Shown here: positions 46,773 through 55,426 of the stretch, piece by piece
How the letters are laid out: each line of letters begins with the position of its first letter
Position numbering within the stretch: the first letter of the stretch is position 1
Assembly: GCF_007000325.2 (NCBI RefSeq)
Contig: NZ_CP117267.1
Location: forward strand, 930,001 to 994,000
From: Rhizobium rhododendri
GTDB lineage: Bacteria > Pseudomonadota > Alphaproteobacteria > Rhizobiales > Rhizobiaceae
DNA: 64,000 nucleotides
Direction of reading: 5' to 3'
Notes under the pieces: model-generated
What the model was told of the DNA's origin: nothing
Databases searched by the model: none
What the model saw: the letters and a program-made list of their open reading frames with translations, nothing else
Translations under genes and position numbers: made by a program

Positions 46773-48086
46773 ATGGCGGTAAGCGGCGCAGCAGTGGCCA
46801 AACAGGAAAAGACATCTGGCGCTCGCTCGCCGTCGCGTGCATTTTCTGCATTCGAACGGCTCGTTGCCTGGCGCTACCTGCGCGCCCGGCGCAAGGAAGC
46901 CTATATCTCGGTGATTGCGGGCTTTTCCTTCATTGGCATCATGCTCGGCGTCGCGACGCTGATCATCGTGATGGCGGTCATGAACGGTTTCCGCACCGAA
47001 CTGATTTCGCGCATCCTCGGCCTTAACGGCCATGTCATCGTCCAGCCTATCGACACTCCGCTGAACGACTACGCGGCACTTGCCAAGAAGTTTGCGGCCG
47101 TTCCCGGCGTGACCATGGCCCTGCCGCTGGTGGAGGGCGAAACGCTCGCCTCCGGCCGGGGTGGCGTCGGCAGCGGTGCGTTGATCCGCGGTATTCGTGC
47201 CGAGGATCTTGAGAAGCTGAAGACCGTCTCCGGCAACATAAAGAGCGGCGACATGGTGGGCTTTGCCGCCGGCACCGGTGTGCTGATCGGCTCGCGCATG
47301 GCACAGCAGCTGGGGCTGGCCGCCGGCGACCAGATCACTCTCATTGCACCCGACGGCGACGTCACGCCATTCGGCGTCAACCCGCGCGTAAAATCCTACA
47401 CCGTCTCCGGTATCTTCGAGATAGGCATGTCCGAATACGATTCCTCCATCGTCTTCATGCCGCTCGAAGAGGCGCAGCTCTATTTCAACTCGCCCGGCAT
47501 CGTCCAATCCATCGAGATCTTCGTCAACAAGCCCGACGATGTCGACACCATCAAGCCTTTGATAGAGGCAGCAGCCGGCCGGCAGGTCTACCTCACTGAC
47601 TGGCGCGCCCGCAACGAGACGTTCTTCTCGGCCCTCCAAGTCGAGCGCAACGTCATGTTCATGATCCTGACGATGATCGTGCTGGTCGCGGCACTGAACA
47701 TCATCTCCGGCCTCATCATGCTGGTGAAGGACAAGGGCAGCGACATCGCCATCCTCAGGACGATGGGGGCGACATCCGGCTCCATCATGCGGATATTCTT
47801 CATGACCGGGGCAGCTATCGGCATCGTCGGCACTTTTGGTGGGGTCGCGCTCGGCGTCCTCGTTTGCATCAACATCGAATCCATCCGCAAATTTTTCTCT
47901 TGGGTTTCCGGCACCGTGCTGTTCGATCCGCAGCTGTATTTCCTGAGCAAGCTGCCGGCCGAGATGAACCTCAGCGAAACTGTCACTGTCGTCGTCATGG
48001 CGCTTGGCCTGTCGTTCCTCGCCACGATCTTCCCCGCCTGGCGTGCCTCGCGGCTCGACCCGGTCCAGGCGCTGCGCTATGAATAA
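46773..48086 (+). CDS. lolC: Lipoprotein-releasing ABC transporter, permease LolC/LolE
   Basis: A 437-residue inner-membrane protein with the MacB/FtsX-like layout: TM1 [31 protein letters not shown] at about 45-75, a large periplasmic domain (about 76-300), then three C-terminal TM segments. [21 protein letters not shown] is the coupling helix. A single gene here probably serves as both LolC and LolE (LolF-like), since no second permease adjoins. The stop overlaps lolD (ATGAATAA). Confidence 0.92.
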   Translation: MAVSGAAVAKQEKTSGARSPSRAFSAFERLVAWRYLRARRKEAYISVIAGFSFIGIMLGVATLIIVMAVMNGFRTELISRILGLNGHVIVQPIDTPLNDYAALAKKFAAVPGVTMALPLVEGETLASGRGGVGSGALIRGIRAEDLEKLKTVSGNIKSGDMVGFAAGTGVLIGSRMAQQLGLAAGDQITLIAPDGDVTPFGVNPRVKSYTVSGIFEIGMSEYDSSIVFMPLEEAQLYFNSPGIVQSIEIFVNKPDDVDTIKPLIEAAAGRQVYLTDWRARNETFFSALQVERNVMFMILTMIVLVAALNIISGLIMLVKDKGSDIAILRTMGATSGSIMRIFFMTGAAIGIVGTFGGVALGVLVCINIESIRKFFSWVSGTVLFDPQLYFLSKLPAEMNLSETVTVVVMALGLSFLATIFPAWRASRLDPVQALRYE

Positions 48087-48786
48087 GGATGCCAGCATTT
48101 CCATGAAATCCAACGTCGTGCTTCAGCTGACCGGCATCGATCGCCACTATGGTGAGGGCGAGACCATGCTCTCCATCCTGAAGGATGCAGATTTCGCGCT
48201 CCATCGCGGCGAAATCGTCGCGCTCGTTGCACCGTCCGGCACCGGCAAGTCGACGCTGCTGCACGTCGCCGGCCTGCTCGAGCAGCCCGATGCCGGCGAT
48301 GTCACGATCAACGGCAATCCCTGCAACAACCTCACCGACGAGAAGCGCACGGCCATCCGTCGCAACGACATCGGCTTTGTCTACCAGTTCCACCACCTGC
48401 TGCCGGAGTTCTCGGCCATCGAGAATGTCATGATGCCGCAGATGATCGCCGGACTGACGCAGAAGGAAGCCCGGGCCAGGGCAAGCCAGCTTCTCGACTA
48501 CATGCGCGTCGGCCATCGCGGCGAGCACCGCCCGGCCGAGCTCTCCGGCGGCGAACAGCAGCGAGTCGCCATCGCCCGTGCCGTCGCCAACGCGCCACTG
48601 GTGCTTCTCGCCGACGAACCCACCGGCAATCTCGACCCCGGCACCGCCCACTACGTCTTCGATGCCCTGGAGGCGCTGGTGCGCCAATCGGGACTGGCCG
48701 CGATGATTGCCACCCACAATCACGATCTGGCTGCCCGCATGGACCGTCGCGTTACAATCTCGGGCGGCAAGGTCGTCGAATTCTGA
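48079..48786 (+). CDS. lolD: Lipoprotein-releasing ABC transporter, ATPase LolD
   Basis: 235 residues from ATG 48079, which overlaps the permease stop by 8 bp; ATG 48103 (MKSNVVLQL) is an alternative with AAGGATG upstream. Walker [10 protein letters not shown] near 47-55, the LolD/MacB Q-loop [20 protein letters not shown], signature [14 protein letters not shown], Walker [13 protein letters not shown]. It powers extraction of outer-membrane lipoproteins from the inner membrane. Confidence 0.95.
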   Translation: MNKDASISMKSNVVLQLTGIDRHYGEGETMLSILKDADFALHRGEIVALVAPSGTGKSTLLHVAGLLEQPDAGDVTINGNPCNNLTDEKRTAIRRNDIGFVYQFHHLLPEFSAIENVMMPQMIAGLTQKEARARASQLLDYMRVGHRGEHRPAELSGGEQQRVAIARAVANAPLVLLADEPTGNLDPGTAHYVFDALEALVRQSGLAAMIATHNHDLAARMDRRVTISGGKVVEF

Positions 48787-48798
48787 TCGTCGTGCCGG

Positions 48799-49262
48799 TC
48801 AAGGCACGATGAGGCCGCCGCGATAGTCGAGTTCATAGGCCGCGCGACCGTCTACGATGATATGCTCGCGCCCGCTGAAATGGGTGCAATCACCGCTACT
48901 CTCGTCCGTGTAGCGACCGAAGTCATGGTCGAACTGCAACCCACCGAGGAACCGCTTCTCCTCGACATACAGATGCCGCAACGCTGCCTTGATGACGCAG
49001 CCCGCCTTCACAGCATCGATCGTGCCGGCTCGATGATCCTCCCGAAATAATTCATCGCCCAGACGGGATCGCCTGATAACCACACCACCTCCTGGCCGGC
49101 AAAATCGGAGCCTCCGAAATAGCTGTCGAGATAACGCCACCGACCGCGCTCGTAACCGGTGTCGTGAGACCCCGGACGACAGGAAGATAGTTTTACCGCA
49201 TCCGCTACATAGGTCTGCGATTTCGCCACGACAATAAAGTCATTCAGCAGCGTCCGATCCAT
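48799..49262 (-). pseudogene. DUF5680-like protein, split by a frameshift
   Basis: Two overlapping minus-strand frames together give one protein of about 154 residues. The N-terminal part (49262 down to about 49008) runs MDRTLLNDFIVVAKSQTYVA to VWAMNYFGRIIEPA. The C-terminal part (from about 49030 down to 48799) runs IDAVKAGCVIKAALRHLYVE to DYRGGLIVP. The reading frame must change by a net -1 base near 49010-49035. AGGGGAG precedes ATG 49262, so the start is real. Either the gene is broken or this is a sequencing error. The family function is unknown. Confidence 0.7.
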
Positions 49263-49369
49263 AACTGCTCCCCTGGATGCATTCCCAGGGTTGCATTTTC
49301 ACGCGGCCATGTAAAGAACAAAATAAGAACAAAGGCATCTGGCTGCAGGCGCTGTAATTGTCCCGGCGC

Positions 49370-49957
49370 TCATTCATCGCGGATGCCACACGCGTCCATG
49401 GCAGTTTGATCCGCCCAGTCGGCAACTGCGACCGTCCTCGCGTCGACTTTGCGTTCCTTGCCACCGCTGCTGACCTTGCCGCTGAGCACATTATAGTCGC
49501 AGGTGCCGCTGTTGTCGGGATCCAGCGTGTCGTGATGGGTGTAAGTGAAGCCGGCAACGACGAACGTCGCGTTGCGATAGGCGATCGTCAGCGTCTGCTC
49601 CCAGCGGTCGCGTCCACCACCGCTGTTTTCCGAATGGACGGAGATCGAGCCGTTAGGCAGCGTCGATATGCCTGCGTCCCTGCCGAACATTCCGTCGAGA
49701 CTGGTATTGCCGGATACCTTGTTCGGTGCTGCTGCGGCGAGATGAAGGAGAAGATGCTCCCTGTCGCGCACGTAGATGTAGATGCCGATGTCGTCGCCAT
49801 CATCCTCAGGGGCAATCAGCAGGGCGAGGTCAGCATTGCCGTCCCTGTTCCAGTCGCCGATCGCAGCTCCGATGATCTTTTCCGGCGCGATATCGCCGGC
49901 AAACGCACTCGACACGCATAAGGCGGCACCGACCAGCGCCAAGGCCAAATTTTTCAT
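49370..49957 (-). CDS. Secreted FG-GAP/VCBS-like protein
   Basis: 195 residues from ATG 49957, which has GGAGGA 7-10 bp upstream. Signal peptide MKNLALALVGAALCVSSAFA, then GDIAPEKIIGAAIGDWNRDGNADLALLI, an FG-GAP calcium-binding-like unit (DWNRDGNAD). The rest is a beta-rich domain ending in a Cys pair (SGTCDYN, DACGIRDE). Probably periplasmic; the role is unknown. It is divergent from the SOS-like peptide gene. Confidence 0.75.
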   Translation of the reverse strand: MKNLALALVGAALCVSSAFAGDIAPEKIIGAAIGDWNRDGNADLALLIAPEDDGDDIGIYIYVRDREHLLLHLAAAAPNKVSGNTSLDGMFGRDAGISTLPNGSISVHSENSGGGRDRWEQTLTIAYRNATFVVAGFTYTHHDTLDPDNSGTCDYNVLSGKVSSGGKERKVDARTVAVADWADQTAMDACGIRDE

Positions 49958-50056
49958 GATCATCTCCTCCACGCACGCTCATAGCATGGCGTCGGTGTAC
50001 GTCCCAGCCATAGGGAATAGCGTAGCAGCATTTGAATCAAGCTCGCTGAAATGCTG

Positions 50057-50085
50057 TTGACAGGTGAATATAAAGGGAACATATA
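50057..50085 (+). promoter_or_regulatory. Promoter of the 28-residue peptide gene
   Basis: A perfect -35 TTGACA (50057-50062), a 17-bp spacer and a -10 CATATA (50080-50085). The predicted start is near 50092. The LexA-type operator at 50077-50091 lies across the -10 box. Confidence 0.75.
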
Positions 50086-50091
50086 AGGAAC
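50077..50091 (+). promoter_or_regulatory. LexA box (SOS operator) over the peptide promoter
   Basis: GAAC-atataag-GAAC, that is GTTC-N7-GTTC on the other strand, the established LexA site of alphaproteobacteria. It overlaps the -10 box exactly as an SOS repressor site should. The same pattern occurs before dinB (61802-61816). Confidence 0.8.
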
Positions 50092-50113
50092 ATAACAACA
50101 CCGGAGAGGCCCA

Positions 50114-50200
50114 ATGACCGATATTATTCGAGACGTCGCCGCTTTCGCCTCCATCGTCATGTTCGTCACCAGCCTGTCGATCATCGTCATGGCGATGTAA
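50114..50200 (+). CDS. 28-residue single-TM peptide, putative SOS-induced (SidA-like)
   Basis: 28 codons starting MTDIIRDVAAF and ending SLSIIVMAM, then TAA. GGAGAGG lies 4 bp before the ATG. Residues 1-8 are polar with balanced charge (D, R, D); residues 9-28 are an unbroken hydrophobic helix (AAFASIVMFV, then TSLSIIVMAM), so a one-pass inner-membrane peptide is predicted. Directly upstream is a LexA-box promoter. Caulobacter SidA, a 29-residue LexA-controlled inner-membrane peptide, blocks division by acting on the late division proteins FtsW/FtsN. Size, topology and control agree; sequence homology is not claimed. dnaE starts 114 bp downstream with no clear terminator between. Confidence 0.7.
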   Translation: MTDIIRDVAAFASIVMFVTSLSIIVMAM

Positions 50201-50243
50201 GTTTTCGGGTATGACGACCGCCACGTGGTCTTGCCGACCTGAG

Positions 50244-50272
50244 TTGTTCTGGACTTTGCTAACCGCTATGCC
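50244..50272 (+). promoter_or_regulatory. Candidate dnaE promoter
   Basis: TTGTTC (50244-50249), a 17-bp spacer, TATGCC (50267-50272), 43 bp before the dnaE ATG. It would give dnaE SOS-independent expression beside any read-through from the LexA-controlled promoter. Confidence 0.35.
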
Positions 50273-50314
50273 GACAATAGGACCGATTCATTCGGGCATG
50301 CGGAAGGGCTTATC

Positions 50315-53300
50315 ATGGCAGAGGCAACTGACAGGCAGGGCGGACCCTCTGGATCGTCGCCGGAGTTCGTGCATCTGCGTGTGCATTCGGCATATTCGCT
50401 TCTAGAAGGCGCTTTGCCGCTGAAGAAGATCCTCGCCAAGGCTTCAAGCGACAGCCAGCCGGCTCTGGCGATCACCGATACCAACAACCTGTTCATCGCG
50501 CTCGAGTTCTCCCAGAAGGCGATGGACGAGGGTCTGCAGCCGATCATCGGCTGCCAGGTTTCGATCGACATGGAAGACAGTGTCGAGGGCGAGAAGCGCA
50601 ACGGCCAGCAGGGGCTCGCCAAGCTGCCTGCCATCGTGCTTCTGGCGGCCAGCGACGCCGGCTACGAGCGCATGGTCGATCTCGTCAGTCGCGCCTATCT
50701 CGGCGGCGACAATAGTCAGGCCGTGCATGTCAAGGCGTCCTGGCTGGAGGAGATCGGTACCGACGGCCTGATCGCGCTGTCCGGCTCCGTTGGCGGGCCC
50801 GTCGATATCGAAATCAAGGAAGGCCATCCGCAGAAGGCGGTGGCGAGGCTGCTGCGCCTGAAGGCGCTTTTCGGCGACCGGCTCTATGTCGAGTTGCAGC
50901 GCCACGGCACCTATGATCGCCGCCACGAACAACGCATGATTGCACTCGCCTACGAGCACGAACTGCCGTTGGTCGCCACCAACGAGGCCTTCTTTCCGAC
51001 CCGCGACGACTACGATGCCCATGATGCGCTGATGGCTGTCGCCCACAATGCGATCGTCTCGGACGACAGCCGGTTTCGCCTCACGCCGGACCACTATCTG
51101 AAAAGCCGCGCCGAAATGGCAAGGCTGTTTGCCGATCTGCCGGAGGCGCTGGCCAACACCGTCGAGATCGCCGAGCGCTGTGCTTTCGTGCTGCAGACCC
51201 GCAAGCCGATCCTGCCGCGCTTCACCGGCGCCAGCGATGATCCGAAGGAGGCTGAGCGCGCCGAGGCACTCGAATTGCGGGCGCAAGCTGTCGAGGGGCT
51301 CGACCTGCGGCTGGCGACGCTCGGCACGGCGCCGGGCTATGACGAACGGGTCTATCGCGACCGGCTGGAATTCGAACTCGGTGTTATCGAGCGCATGGGT
51401 TTTCCGGGCTACTTCCTGATCGTTGCCGACTTCATCAAGTGGGCGAAGAACGAGGATATCCCGGTCGGTCCCGGGCGCGGATCGGGTGCGGGCTCGCTGG
51501 TGGCCTATGCCCTGACCATCACCGACGTCGACCCTTTGCGTTTCTCGCTGCTGTTCGAACGCTTTCTCAATCCCGATCGTGTGTCGATGCCAGACTTCGA
51601 CATCGACTTCTGCCAGGACCGGCGCGAAGAAGTCATCCGCTACGTCCAGAAGAAATACGGCCGCGAGCAGGTGGCGCAGATCATCACCTTCGGATCCCTG
51701 CAGGCCCGCGCTGCCCTGCGCGACGTCGGCCGCGTGCTGGAAATGCCCTATGGCCAGGTCGACAAGATCTCGAAGCTGGTGCCGAACAACCCGGCCAATC
51801 CGGTGACGCTCGCACAGGCGATCAAGGACGAGCCGCGATTTCAGGAGGAGGCCGAGAAGGAGCCGGTGGTCGCCCGCCTGCTTGACATCGCGCAGAAGCT
51901 GGAGGGTCTTTATCGCCACGCCTCGACCCATGCCGCCGGTATCGTCATCGGCGACCGGCCGCTGTCGAAGCTGGTGCCGATGTACCGCGATCCGCGCTCC
52001 GACATGCCGGTCACCCAGTTCAACATGAAGTGGGTCGAACAGGCGGGCCTCGTCAAGTTCGACTTTCTCGGCCTCAAGACCCTGACGGTGCTGAAGACGG
52101 CAGTCGATTTTGTGAAGCTACGCGGCATCTCGGTCGACCTCGCCACCATTCCGCTTGATGACGCGGTAACCTACGAGAAGCTGGCGCGCGGCGAAACGGT
52201 CGGCATCTTCCAGGTGGAAAGCCAGGGGATGCGCAAGGCGCTGCTCGGCATGCGGCCGGACTGCATCGAGGACATCATCGCACTGGTGGCGCTTTATCGT
52301 CCCGGCCCGATGGAAAATATCCCGACCTACAATGCCCGCAAGCACGGCGAGGAGGAGATCGAGTCGATCCACCCGATGATCGATCACCTTGTCAAGGAAA
52401 CGCAGGGCGTCATCGTCTACCAGGAACAGGTGATGCAGATCGCCCAGGTCCTGTCAGGCTATTCGCTTGGCGAGGCGGATCTTTTGCGCCGCGCCATGGG
52501 CAAGAAGATCAAGGCGGAGATGGACCAGCAGCGCGTTCGCTTCGTCGAAGGTTCGATGAAGAACGGCGTCTCGAAGGTGCAGTCCGACAACATCTTCGAA
52601 CTCTTGGCCAAATTCGCCAATTACGGCTTCAACAAGTCGCATGCCGCCGCCTACGCCATCGTCTCCTACCAAACGGCCTATATGAAGGCCCATTACCCGG
52701 TCGAGTTCCTCGCCGCGTCGATGACGCTGGATATGGCCAACACTGAAAAGGTCAACGATTTCCGCCAGGATGCCAAGCGCCTCGGCATCGAGGTCGTGGC
52801 GCCGTCGGTACAGACTTCTTTCCGCCATTTCCAGACCGGCGACCGAACGATCTTTTATTCGCTGGCTGCCATCAAGGGCGTTGGCGATGCCGCCGTCGAG
52901 CACATCGTCGAGGTGCGTGGCGACAAGCCTTTCGCTAGCATCGAGGATTTCTGCCTGCGCATCGACCCGAAACAAGTCAATCGCCGTGTCCTCGAAAGCC
53001 TGCTCTATGCCGGCGCCTTTGATTGCTTCGGCATCGACCGGGCCCAGCTTCTGGCGGGCATGGAACGGCTGATCGGCTATGCCCAGCTTGCACAGGAAAA
53101 CCGCCGCAGCGGCCAGCATGACATGTTCGGCTCGGGCTCCGCCTCCGGCCCGGAAAAGATTTCCTTCCCGGCCTTCACGCCGTGGCTTGCGTCCGAACGG
53201 CTGCTGAAGGAGTTCCAGGTACTCGGCTTCTATCTCACGGCCCATCCGCTCGATGCCTATAGCGGCGTGCTCGACAAGTTACGGGTGCAGAGCTTTGCGG

Positions 53301-53809
53301 ACTTCTCTGCCGGCATCAAGCACGGCGCCGGCAATGCGCGGCTGGCCGGCACCGTCATCGCCAAGCAGGAGCGCAAGACGCGCACCGGCAACAAGATGGG
53401 GATCTACACATTCTCGGATGCCACCGGGCAGTTCGAGGCTGTCATGTTTTCCGAACTGCTGGCCCAGTACCGCGAAATCCTTGAGGTGGGCAAATCCTTC
53501 GTGCTGACCGCCGCCGCCGAGGAGAGGCCGGAAGGTATCAGCCTGCGGCTGAATTCCGTGCAGTCGCTGGAGGAAAAATCGCTGCAGATGCAGAAGGCCA
53601 TGCGCGTCTTCGTGCGTGATTCAGGCCCGCTGAAGATGGTCGCCGCTCATCTCAACGCCAGGGGCGACGGCTTGGTATCCTTCATCGTCATCAAGGAAGA
53701 CGGCAAGCGAGAGGTCGAAGTCGCACTGCCCAACAAGTATCGCATCTCCCCCGAAATCGCCGCCGCGATGCGCTCCGCACCGGGGGTGATCGACGTCGAA
53801 CTGGTTTGA
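50315..53809 (+). CDS. dnaE: DNA polymerase III subunit alpha
   Basis: An 1164-residue replicative polymerase of DnaE1 type (E. coli 1160). N-terminal PHP domain: FVHLRVHSAYSLLEGALPLKKI at 18-39. The polymerase palm holds GPGRGSGAGSLVAYAL near 387 and the catalytic PDFDIDFCQDRREEVI near 427; the third acidic residue lies in FDFLGLKTL. The helix-hairpin-helix and beta-clamp-binding regions follow, and the C-terminal OB domain is near GTVIAKQERKTRTGNKMGIY (about 1011-1030). The full-length PHP and size argue for DnaE1, not the mutagenic DnaE2. It is convergent with the L,D-transpeptidase gene, 4 bp apart. Confidence 0.96.
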   Translation: MAEATDRQGGPSGSSPEFVHLRVHSAYSLLEGALPLKKILAKASSDSQPALAITDTNNLFIALEFSQKAMDEGLQPIIGCQVSIDMEDSVEGEKRNGQQGLAKLPAIVLLAASDAGYERMVDLVSRAYLGGDNSQAVHVKASWLEEIGTDGLIALSGSVGGPVDIEIKEGHPQKAVARLLRLKALFGDRLYVELQRHGTYDRRHEQRMIALAYEHELPLVATNEAFFPTRDDYDAHDALMAVAHNAIVSDDSRFRLTPDHYLKSRAEMARLFADLPEALANTVEIAERCAFVLQTRKPILPRFTGASDDPKEAERAEALELRAQAVEGLDLRLATLGTAPGYDERVYRDRLEFELGVIERMGFPGYFLIVADFIKWAKNEDIPVGPGRGSGAGSLVAYALTITDVDPLRFSLLFERFLNPDRVSMPDFDIDFCQDRREEVIRYVQKKYGREQVAQIITFGSLQARAALRDVGRVLEMPYGQVDKISKLVPNNPANPVTLAQAIKDEPRFQEEAEKEPVVARLLDIAQKLEGLYRHASTHAAGIVIGDRPLSKLVPMYRDPRSDMPVTQFNMKWVEQAGLVKFDFLGLKTLTVLKTAVDFVKLRGISVDLATIPLDDAVTYEKLARGETVGIFQVESQGMRKALLGMRPDCIEDIIALVALYRPGPMENIPTYNARKHGEEEIESIHPMIDHLVKETQGVIVYQEQVMQIAQVLSGYSLGEADLLRRAMGKKIKAEMDQQRVRFVEGSMKNGVSKVQSDNIFELLAKFANYGFNKSHAAAYAIVSYQTAYMKAHYPVEFLAASMTLDMANTEKVNDFRQDAKRLGIEVVAPSVQTSFRHFQTGDRTIFYSLAAIKGVGDAAVEHIVEVRGDKPFASIEDFCLRIDPKQVNRRVLESLLYAGAFDCFGIDRAQLLAGMERLIGYAQLAQENRRSGQHDMFGSGSASGPEKISFPAFTPWLASERLLKEFQVLGFYLTAHPLDAYSGVLDKLRVQSFADFSAGIKHGAGNARLAGTVIAKQERKTRTGNKMGIYTFSDATGQFEAVMFSELLAQYREILEVGKSFVLTAAAEERPEGISLRLNSVQSLEEKSLQMQKAMRVFVRDSGPLKMVAAHLNARGDGLVSFIVIKEDGKREVEVALPNKYRISPEIAAAMRSAPGVIDVELV

Positions 53810-53813
53810 TAGG

Positions 53814-55076
53814 TTACCCCTTCGTAGCCAGCCCGCCATGCCGCGTGATAGTGATGAAGTCGGTGCCTTCGCCGGTCTCCGGGCCGACGCCGGTGTCCGA
53901 TATGGTCAGCGACGATCCCGTTGTCAGCAGGCCCTCGATCTTTTGCCTGACGTCGTCGGGGATCGAGATGCGGTCGAGTGCCCGGTCGGCGGCATCCAAG
54001 GCTTCCGATTGTTTCTCGCTGGTAATGCCGAAGCGCTTTTTCGTATCCCTGGACAGGTCGCCCTCAAGCGTCATGCCGTACCACTGCGCCTGGCCAATGG
54101 CGCGTTCCACGTCGTGGGCGGTAAAGAAATGCGTTCCGAGAGCTTCCTGTGGCTCCGCAATGGTTGCCGACGCCTCGAGCACCGGCTTGAAGCCCTGGCG
54201 GACCATGATGGCACCGTTCGGTGGTTCGCCCTTGCCGGCGGCGGCATAGACGGCCTTCATCAGTTCCGGCCCGATCAGCCCGCCTGTTGCGGGGAGACCA
54301 TGGGCACTCCGAAAATCGCGGATAGCCCGGACGGTGGCAGGGCCGAGATAGCCGTCAGGAAGGCCTGCATCGAAGCCGAGCGTGGATAGAAGTTGCTGCA
54401 GGTCGCGGACGTTTTCGCGCAAGCCCCGTCGGGTGATCAAGATGCTCAGCGGCGCCTCGTTGCGCGGGGCAGTGAGTGCCGGCGGCGGTGGCAGCGCGGC
54501 AGTGTCGTTCATGGCTACTTCCACCGGCTCGGCGCGCAACAGAAAGCCTGACGTCGTCGGACGCAGAGACAGCTCGGAAAACATCGGGCCACTGACCGTC
54601 GGGGCCAGCGGATGAAACAGCGTCGCATGCTCGATCGGCTGGGGTACGACGGCGGCGTCATTGATGACAACGTGCACGCCGGGCTGCGTCATTGCGTAGA
54701 GCTTCTTGGCGAAGGCTTTTGGCATGCGGACGCAGCCGTGAGAGGCCGGATAGTTCGGCACAGAGCTGGATTCGTGGAGCGCGATGCCCGACCACGTCAG
54801 CCTTTGCATGAACGGCATCGGCGAATTCGAATAGATGTTTGAGCGGTGGTAGACCTCCTTTTCCAGGACCGAAAAGATGCCCGATGGCGTCGAATGGCCG
54901 GATTTTCCAGTCGATACTTTCGAGGTCGCGACCACGGTGTCGCCGTCATAGACCGATAACTGCTGCCGGTTCGTCGACACGACGATCTGAAGCACCCGGG
55001 CATCGGCCGCCTCGGCCGGATGGGTCACTGCGGTAGCCGAAAGCAAGCCGATACCAAGAACCAGACGCGTAAACAT
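53814..55076 (-). CDS. L,D-transpeptidase with peptidoglycan-binding domain
   Basis: A 420-residue periplasmic enzyme from ATG 55076 (MFTRLVLGIGLLSATAVTHP, a signal peptide cleaved after AEA). The YkuD domain (residues about 30-150) has the catalytic HGCVRMP (SHGCVRMPKAF) and the upstream His in IALHESS. A C-terminal PG_binding_1 domain reads LQQLLSTLGFDAGLPDGYLGPATVRAIRDF. It makes 3-3 crosslinks or anchors proteins to the cell wall, the dominant crosslink mode in polar-growing Rhizobiales. The 13 codons upstream of 55076 are rejected. Confidence 0.9.
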   Translation of the reverse strand: MFTRLVLGIGLLSATAVTHPAEAADARVLQIVVSTNRQQLSVYDGDTVVATSKVSTGKSGHSTPSGIFSVLEKEVYHRSNIYSNSPMPFMQRLTWSGIALHESSSVPNYPASHGCVRMPKAFAKKLYAMTQPGVHVVINDAAVVPQPIEHATLFHPLAPTVSGPMFSELSLRPTTSGFLLRAEPVEVAMNDTAALPPPPALTAPRNEAPLSILITRRGLRENVRDLQQLLSTLGFDAGLPDGYLGPATVRAIRDFRSAHGLPATGGLIGPELMKAVYAAAGKGEPPNGAIMVRQGFKPVLEASATIAEPQEALGTHFFTAHDVERAIGQAQWYGMTLEGDLSRDTKKRFGITSEKQSEALDAADRALDRISIPDDVRQKIEGLLTTGSSLTISDTGVGPETGEGTDFITITRHGGLATKG

Positions 55077-55426
55077 GATGTCCACCAAAAACGCAATACT
55101 CGTGACTATGACCATAGCAAGGGAAGTTTAAGGAAGACTTGAGACCGCATCGAATGCAAGGTAAGATTGTGTCGAGCGGGGATACCACTTTCATAACGGT
55201 TTAATAATAAACCTCTTGGCAACAACTCAAGAGATTGGTATTGCATCGAAAAAGCGGTATAGGTTGCTGTATGTTTCTGTCATGCGATGCACTTATACGT
55301 CTGCATGAATGACAGTTTATCGTAAATACTAATGAACCTTAAGGTAGATTAAATGTCGTCTACCGCCGTATATTCGGAAGGTGTCTCGGTATTAAGCCTC
55401 AGTGAGTTAGCCAGTTTGGAATATCT
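55077..55426. other. AT-rich intergenic region upstream of the glycosyltransferase
   Basis: 350 bp, clearly richer in A+T than its surroundings. It holds two dyads: GGTTTA-ATAA-TAAACC (55199-55214) and a 39-bp imperfect palindrome (55277-55315). No ORF is supported. It is likely the promoter region of the glycosyltransferase gene and perhaps of the divergent transpeptidase gene. Confidence 0.55.
55277..55315. repeat. 39-bp imperfect inverted repeat
   Basis: Outer arms CTGTCAT (55277-55283) and ATGACAG (55309-55315) are perfect; inner arms ATGCA and TGCAT continue the dyad with small offsets around a 10-nt centre. Either a two-site operator or a large stem-loop. CTGTCAT is also a Pho half-site, but the partner is inverted rather than direct, so it is not called a Pho box. 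Confidence 0.6.

Noticed and set aside
55277..55315. CTGTCAT motif as a Pho box
   Set aside because: The partner is an inverted copy 25 bp away rather than a direct copy at 11 bp, so it does not fit PhoB binding.
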